From assembly GCF_037392515.1 (NCBI RefSeq), contig NC_090281.1, positions 48,522,645 to 48,586,644 on the forward strand: a stretch of 64,000 nt of DNA. Reading direction: 5' to 3'. Position numbers and translations under genes: made by a program. A model generated the notes under the pieces. It was not told where the DNA came from. It made no database searches and saw only the letters and a program-made list of their open reading frames with translations. Each line of letters starts with the position of its first letter. Position 1 is the first letter of the stretch. This DNA is from Haliotis asinina (Eukaryota > Mollusca > Gastropoda > Lepetellida > Haliotidae). This document shows positions 58,997 to 64,000 of the stretch, one piece after another.

Positions 58997-61900
58997 GGTC
59001 AAAACATGGCACTATGGATGTTTGTGAAATATGCAAGCTGCATTTTAAGGGGAAGACAGGAGGATCAGTTGTTCTGAGGGAGAAAGGCAGCAGAGGTGTA
59101 AGAGCGTAGCATGTGGTGACTCAATCCAAACCAGACCGGGACAGCTTGTTCATGTTGAATGTCGTCGACAGTACTGTAATCCGCAGCAAATAAACAAACT
59201 CAATAAAAGAAGGGATGAAGTCACGAAGAACAACCAGTCTAGGACTTTACGTTCTCCAGAAACAAATTTTGATTTTAAACATCAGTGTATATTTTGCACT
59301 GGAGTTATTAATCAACATGACAAAAAGAGAGGATATGATGTCTATCCTGTTAAAACAAAGGACTTTGAAGATTCAATTAAAGCTGCATGTCAAGAACGAG
59401 GGGACAAATGGTCACATGATGTGCAAACTCGCCTGCTCTACACCTGTGATCTACATGCAGCAGATGCAGTCTACCATCAGACATGTAGTGTCAATTTCAG
59501 AACTGGAAAACAAATTCCATCTCAGTTTGACAAAAGTGTTGACATCTCCAAGAAATCTAAGCAGGGAAGACCAGAAGATATTGAAAGGACAGCAGCTTTC
59601 TATTCTGTTGTGGAGTTCCTTGAGGAAAATGATGATGAACAGATTTCAATCACTGATTTGGTTAATCACATGGAGGATATTTTGAAGGGAACAGATGTTG
59701 AAGCATACAGCCATCCTTACATGAAGAAGCGACTGCAAGAGCACTTTGGAGACCGAATCATCATAACTGATGTCATTGGAAAACATAATGTTGTAACATT
59801 TACGAGTACGGCCTCATCCATTCTCCATGATTTCTACCAGCAACCCAGAAAGAAAGACATTGCCTCAGAAAAGCGTCAGATTATTCAAACAGCAGCCAAG
59901 CTCATAAAGCAGGACATTAAGTCAGTAGAGATCAACAATGATAGATACCCTTCATGTGATGAAATGGCATCATTAGAAGCAAATCTGGAATTTGTCCCAG
60001 AATTGTTGCGATGTTTCCTGAAAGAACTGATTCCAAGAAAATATGTTGATATCAAGATAGCTTCATTGGGACAATCAATAATGCAATGTTGCAGGCCAAG
60101 AGTTCTCACAGCCCCACTTCAGATTGGACTTGCTGTGCAAATGCATGATAAGTTTGGTTCCAGATTTCTTGTGGATTCTCTCAATACCCATGGTTTCTGC
60201 AGTTCTTATGATGAGGTTAAAAGGTTTGAGAGAAGTGCTGCTGTCAGTAAGGGAACTGACATCCCAGGAATATGTCCAGGAAGCTTGGGAAATGTTATTC
60301 AGTATGTTGCAGACAATGTAGACCACAACACCTGTACTCTAGATGGATCAAACACATTTCATGGTATGGGCATCATTGCAGCGGTCACACCAGGAACAAA
60401 GACAAGCATGCCTATTTTGAAGACTAATGTAAAAGCAGAAGATCTTTCGCAGCTTGGACGAATCAAACTCTTTCAATATAAACCCACAGGTACTAGTCTT
60501 GGAATTCTTCACTATGAGCCAACAGAAGAATTATCAGAAGTGGATCCTACAGCAAATATTGATCTTCTTTGGAAATCATCATGGCTGCTGAGACATCAAG
60601 TTAGACCATCATATTCAGGAATGATGCAAACAGTTCATCATGGTCAGTTTCCTGGTAAGTCATCAGTGGTATTCCTTCCTATGATTGACATGGATCCAAC
60701 AAGCATGTCCTGCATATTTTCCACCTTGAAGTTTGTCTGCAAACAAGCAAGAAAATACACTGTGATACCAGTGTTGACATTTGACCAACCTCTTTGGTGG
60801 AAGGCACATCTCATAGTTATCAGTGAACCAAGGGACAGTGACCTTCATTCTCTTGTCTTACGACTAGGAGGTTTTCGTATGGAAATGAGCTTTCTTGGTA
60901 GTATTGGGCATCTAATGGCTGGATCAGGACTCCAAGAACTGTTTGAAACAGTATATGCAACAAATTCAGTTGGGCATATGCTTAGTGGAAAAGCAGCTGC
61001 TAGAGCTGTTAGAGCTCATATGTTGGTTGACACAGCCTTGAATGCCCTCTTGGTTGCCAGGGCGTTTGAGGTGCCCCTCCCTTACTCGAACAGCCGTGAA
61101 GAATTATCTGCAGATGCGACTGTTAGTCATGAAGATTAAGACATTACTGAAGCTGTTTCACTGTATGATGGACTCATGGGTGGAAAATTGACTCCAGCAG
61201 ATGTTTCTTCCAAACAGTGCTTTGGAAGAATACGTAAACGAATGGAAGCTGTAAAAAGTGAAATAAAGGTTTCACGAACAGGGGCTCTGTGGCTCATGTA
61301 CATGGATCTAATTGACATCCTTCAGAAGTTTATCAAAGCTGAGAGGACAGGAAACTGGAAACTCCATCTTTCTGCAGTTTATCAGATCCTTCCATATTTT
61401 GCAGCTTCAGGACATAACATGTATGCCAAGAGTGCACGCATCTATTTACAAAATGTGTAGGCTACCTGATGATCACCCTGATGTTTACATCAACTTCATG
61501 AATGGCTACCATGTACTTCGTAGAAGTGAGAGATATTGGGCAGGACTTTCAACTGATCTTATAATTGAACAAGTCTTGATGAGGAGCTTGAAGTCAAGAG
61601 GTGGCTTGACAAGAGGAAGAGGAATGACTGAAATGCAGCGTTCTCTCTGGCTCCTCTCAATGCCAGTATGTGCAGAAGTGAGTAATTCCATGCAAGAACT
61701 CACAAGTATATCCTTTGGAACTGACTACAACCACAAGGATGCAAGAACTACCAGACTAGCAAGAGATTCAGAAGACATTCTTCAAATATTGCAGTACCTA
61801 GAAGACAGAAACCCTTTCTCTCAAGATTCCACTCTGAGGAGTATTGCTACTGGCATGACATCAGAGACTTCTGTGAATGTTGACAAGGCAAAAGAAGTTG

Positions 61901-63405
61901 GGAATTGCATTTTGAAAAAGATGACAGGAAACAGTGTAGGAGATTTCAGCTTCAGAAAGAAAGACCAAGCCATTACACTTGCCTCACAGTCATCACTGAA
62001 GATTGATGGTGAAACAGTTCAAGTGTATCCACAGTTGTTGTTTCAGCGCCTAATTGCTGCAGCAAACTGTTCACAGGAGGTATTAGCAGATGTATTCAGA
62101 TATGAAATGTGTAGCCACCCACCTACCCTCTTTGATTCTCATGCTCTAATGAGGCAATCTAAGAAATCAGTTCTTGCAGACTCCATGTGGTCACTGTTGC
62201 CTTCATCTCAAATATCCCTTCCTGAAAATGTCCACTATGTGCTGGATGGTGGTTCTCTTCTACATCGAATTCCATGGTCCTGTGGTATGACATATGAAGA
62301 GATTCTGGCTTTGTATGTTGACTATGTGAAGGTGAAGTACAACATGGCAGTAATTGTCTTTGATGGCTATGGAGAAGAGATGACAACAAAAGACACTGCC
62401 CATCAAAGACGTACCAAGGGCGTAACATCACCAGTAGTCAAATTCTGTAAGGACATGAAACTGACAATGAAAAGAGACCATTTCTTTGCTAACCGTCAAA
62501 ACAAGCAGACATTCATCTGTCTCTTACGTGAGTCACTAGCGGAAAATGGATTCATAACTCACCAAGCAAATTCGGATGCAGATCTCCTCATTGTTCAGAA
62601 GGCTATAGAAGGATCAAAACAGGGACCAACAGTTCTCATCGGGGAAGACACAGATCTTCTTGTTCTCCTATGCTATCATGCTGATACAAAGTCACAGCTA
62701 TTCTTCAAGTCAGATGTAAATCAAGGGAAGCAAAAGGAACAGAGGATCTGGGATATACCGAAAACAAAAGCTATCCTTGGCTCTCATATATGTGAGAACA
62801 TACTGTTTGTTCATGCCCTACTTGGGTGTGACACGACATCCCGGCTATATGGACTCGGCAAAGGACTTGCCTTGAAGACCATTGATAAATGTTCTCATTT
62901 TCTGTCTCAGGCGCTCATTTTTCATGATCCAGAATCTTCACATGGTGATGTAGCAAAGGCTGGAGAAGAAGCTCTGGTATGCCTGTATGGAGGAAACCCT
63001 GGGGTAAACCTTGACCAACTCAGGAACAGGAAATTCTGTGAAAAGGTGTCAACGAGTTTTTCATGTGTCCAGCCCCAGTCATTACCCCCAACTCAAAATG
63101 CAGCTCAGTTCCACAGCTACAGAGTGTTCTATCAGATTCAAGAATGGGCAGGCAGATCAACTGACATGAACCCGGCAGATTGGGGTTGGAAAATCTGCCA
63201 AGGCAGGTTAACACCTATTCAGACAAATATGCCAGCAGCTCCCCAGTCACTCCTGAAAGTGATTAGATGCAACTGCAAAACCGAGTGTACGTCCATGAGA
63301 TGTTCTTGCAGGAAACATGGTCTTGACTGTTCCACTGCATGTGGCGAATGCAGGGGTGTCAGTTGTGCCAATTCAAGTGTAACTGATCAGGAAGATGGAG
63401 ACTAA
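58997..63405 (+). pseudogene. Long zinc-motif / FEN-like PIN nuclease / CXC protein, about 1,460 codons, three lesions
   Basis: Coding starts at ATG 59014 ('MDVCEICKLHFKG') and ends at TAA 63403-63405. There are two N-terminal CxxC...HxxC zinc-type motifs: 'CEIC' with 'HVEC', and 'CIFC' with 'YHQTC'. A long middle follows, without a known fold. A FEN1/XPG-like PIN domain then lies about 62236-62900: 'YVLDGGSLLHRIPW', 'VIVFDGYG', 'NSDADLLI', 'GEDTDLLVLL' and the helix-turn-turn-helix-like 'LLGCDTTSRLYGLGKG'. The last 40 residues are Cys-rich ('RCNCKTECTSMRCSCRKHG'), like a tesmin/TSO1 CXC DNA-binding motif. Lesions are a frameshift at about 59095-59105, in-frame TAA 61137-61139, and a frameshift at the A-run 61450-61453. 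The frame continues convincingly after each. I recall related uncharacterised proteins in corals, molluscs and arthropods. The function is not established. The lesions may be real decay or assembly errors. Confidence 0.78.
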
Positions 63406-64000
63406 CATATTTTTAAGTTGGCTGAAAGCTCCAAATCCAAGATTGTGTGATGAGTCTTCAATGAGATGGTGACAGATTCAGTTTAAACAGTGGAATTATT
63501 TACTACTGTTTTCAAATAGCCTAGCATCTTTTGAACTGACTGATTCATGTAAACAACAGCAACAGCAACAACGTGAAATTATTGAACTTGTCCAACTATG
63601 GCATGTCTCTGATTATCTGATCTGATTAATCACATGGAAACACGTTTATTTCGTAGGTTTTAGCAGGTAATCTCATTAAATAAGGTTAATAGATAACAAT
63701 TGTTACACAAATCACATACTGATTTCTAACACCTTTCAAAGGAATATTTGCAATGGTCTTTTTCATAAGTTTTGTCTGTGAATAATGCTAATTAATTAAA
63801 AATCAATTAAAACTTAATTAATGATGGTGTAGTTAAGTTTATGATGTTTGTTAAGTAATAACTGTCAGTGCCTTGTCATAAGCTTTAAAATGAGGTGTTA
63901 TAACCTATATTGCATTCAAAATAACAATTTTCATATTTTTAAAAAATGTTGGTTAATTACTTAATTAATTAAGTCAAATTACAATATTTTCCCCCCAATG
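63406..64000. other. 3' flank of the nuclease/CXC gene
   Basis: AT-rich; presumably the 3' UTR. No exact AATAAA was found within the first 250 bases. Repeated 'ttaattaatt' near 63790-63975 is the only structure seen. Confidence 0.4.

Noticed and set aside
59215..59685. 156-codon frame overlapping the start of the nuclease/CXC gene
   Set aside because: Out-of-frame shadow; the other frame carries the CxxC/HxxC motifs.

Overview
The window looks like nuclear DNA of a marine gastropod, most likely an abalone-type vetigastropod (Haliotis). The evidence is AT-rich intergenic DNA, genes with small spliced exons and GT/AG introns, and many copies of two SINE families. I recognise the first family (pattern 'gtgagtgag...cgccgcactcag...catcgatctgcgcaattgg...ccttcacgggt') as typical of abalone sequences. 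The genus is an inference from memory and was not checked by a search.

Layout. 1-5.8 kb: a 107-bp tandem repeat, SINEs, the 3' end of a dead LINE, a 53-bp minisatellite and a dead Tc1 transposase. 5.8-9.7 kb: a four-exon LRAT-domain (PLAAT/HRASLS-like) gene on the minus strand. 11.5-14.4 kb: a decayed transposon-like gene with a chromo-barrel-like module, a possible RNase-H-fold core and a CCHC knuckle. 15.4-17.4 kb: an apparently intact four-exon gene for a Crypton/DUF3504 tyrosine-recombinase protein with the full catalytic signature. 17.5-24 kb: hairpins, microsatellites and long minisatellites. 24.4-28.5 kb: a second LRAT-domain gene with the same intron phases as the first. 29-35.8 kb: SINEs, foldback elements and minisatellites, ending in a 39-bp minisatellite that touches the next gene. 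35.9-37.5 kb: an acyl-CoA synthetase (adenylate-forming) gene in one coding exon. 37.6-52.2 kb: a mobile-element field with a TA-flanked MITE, three related TTAA-flanked elements (2.3, 1.0 and 3.2 kb), a 0.7-kb foldback and minisatellites. 54.7-55.2 kb: an internally deleted acyl-CoA synthetase pseudogene. 57.1-57.5 kb: a second Tc1 relic. 58.1-63.4 kb: a very long single-coding-exon gene with two N-terminal zinc-binding motifs, a FEN1/XPG-like PIN nuclease domain and a C-terminal CXC cysteine motif. It is broken by one stop and two frameshifts.

The ordinary host genes are the two LRAT-domain lipid acyltransferase/phospholipase-type enzymes and the acyl-CoA synthetase. All three are plausible lipid-metabolism enzymes, but nothing shows co-regulation. 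The rest is mobile-element biology. The best candidates for something poorly described are the FEN-like nuclease/CXC gene, the chromo-barrel transposon relic, and the TTAA element family. All exon models were made by eye from splice consensus, reading phase and family motifs; no alignment or transcript was available.
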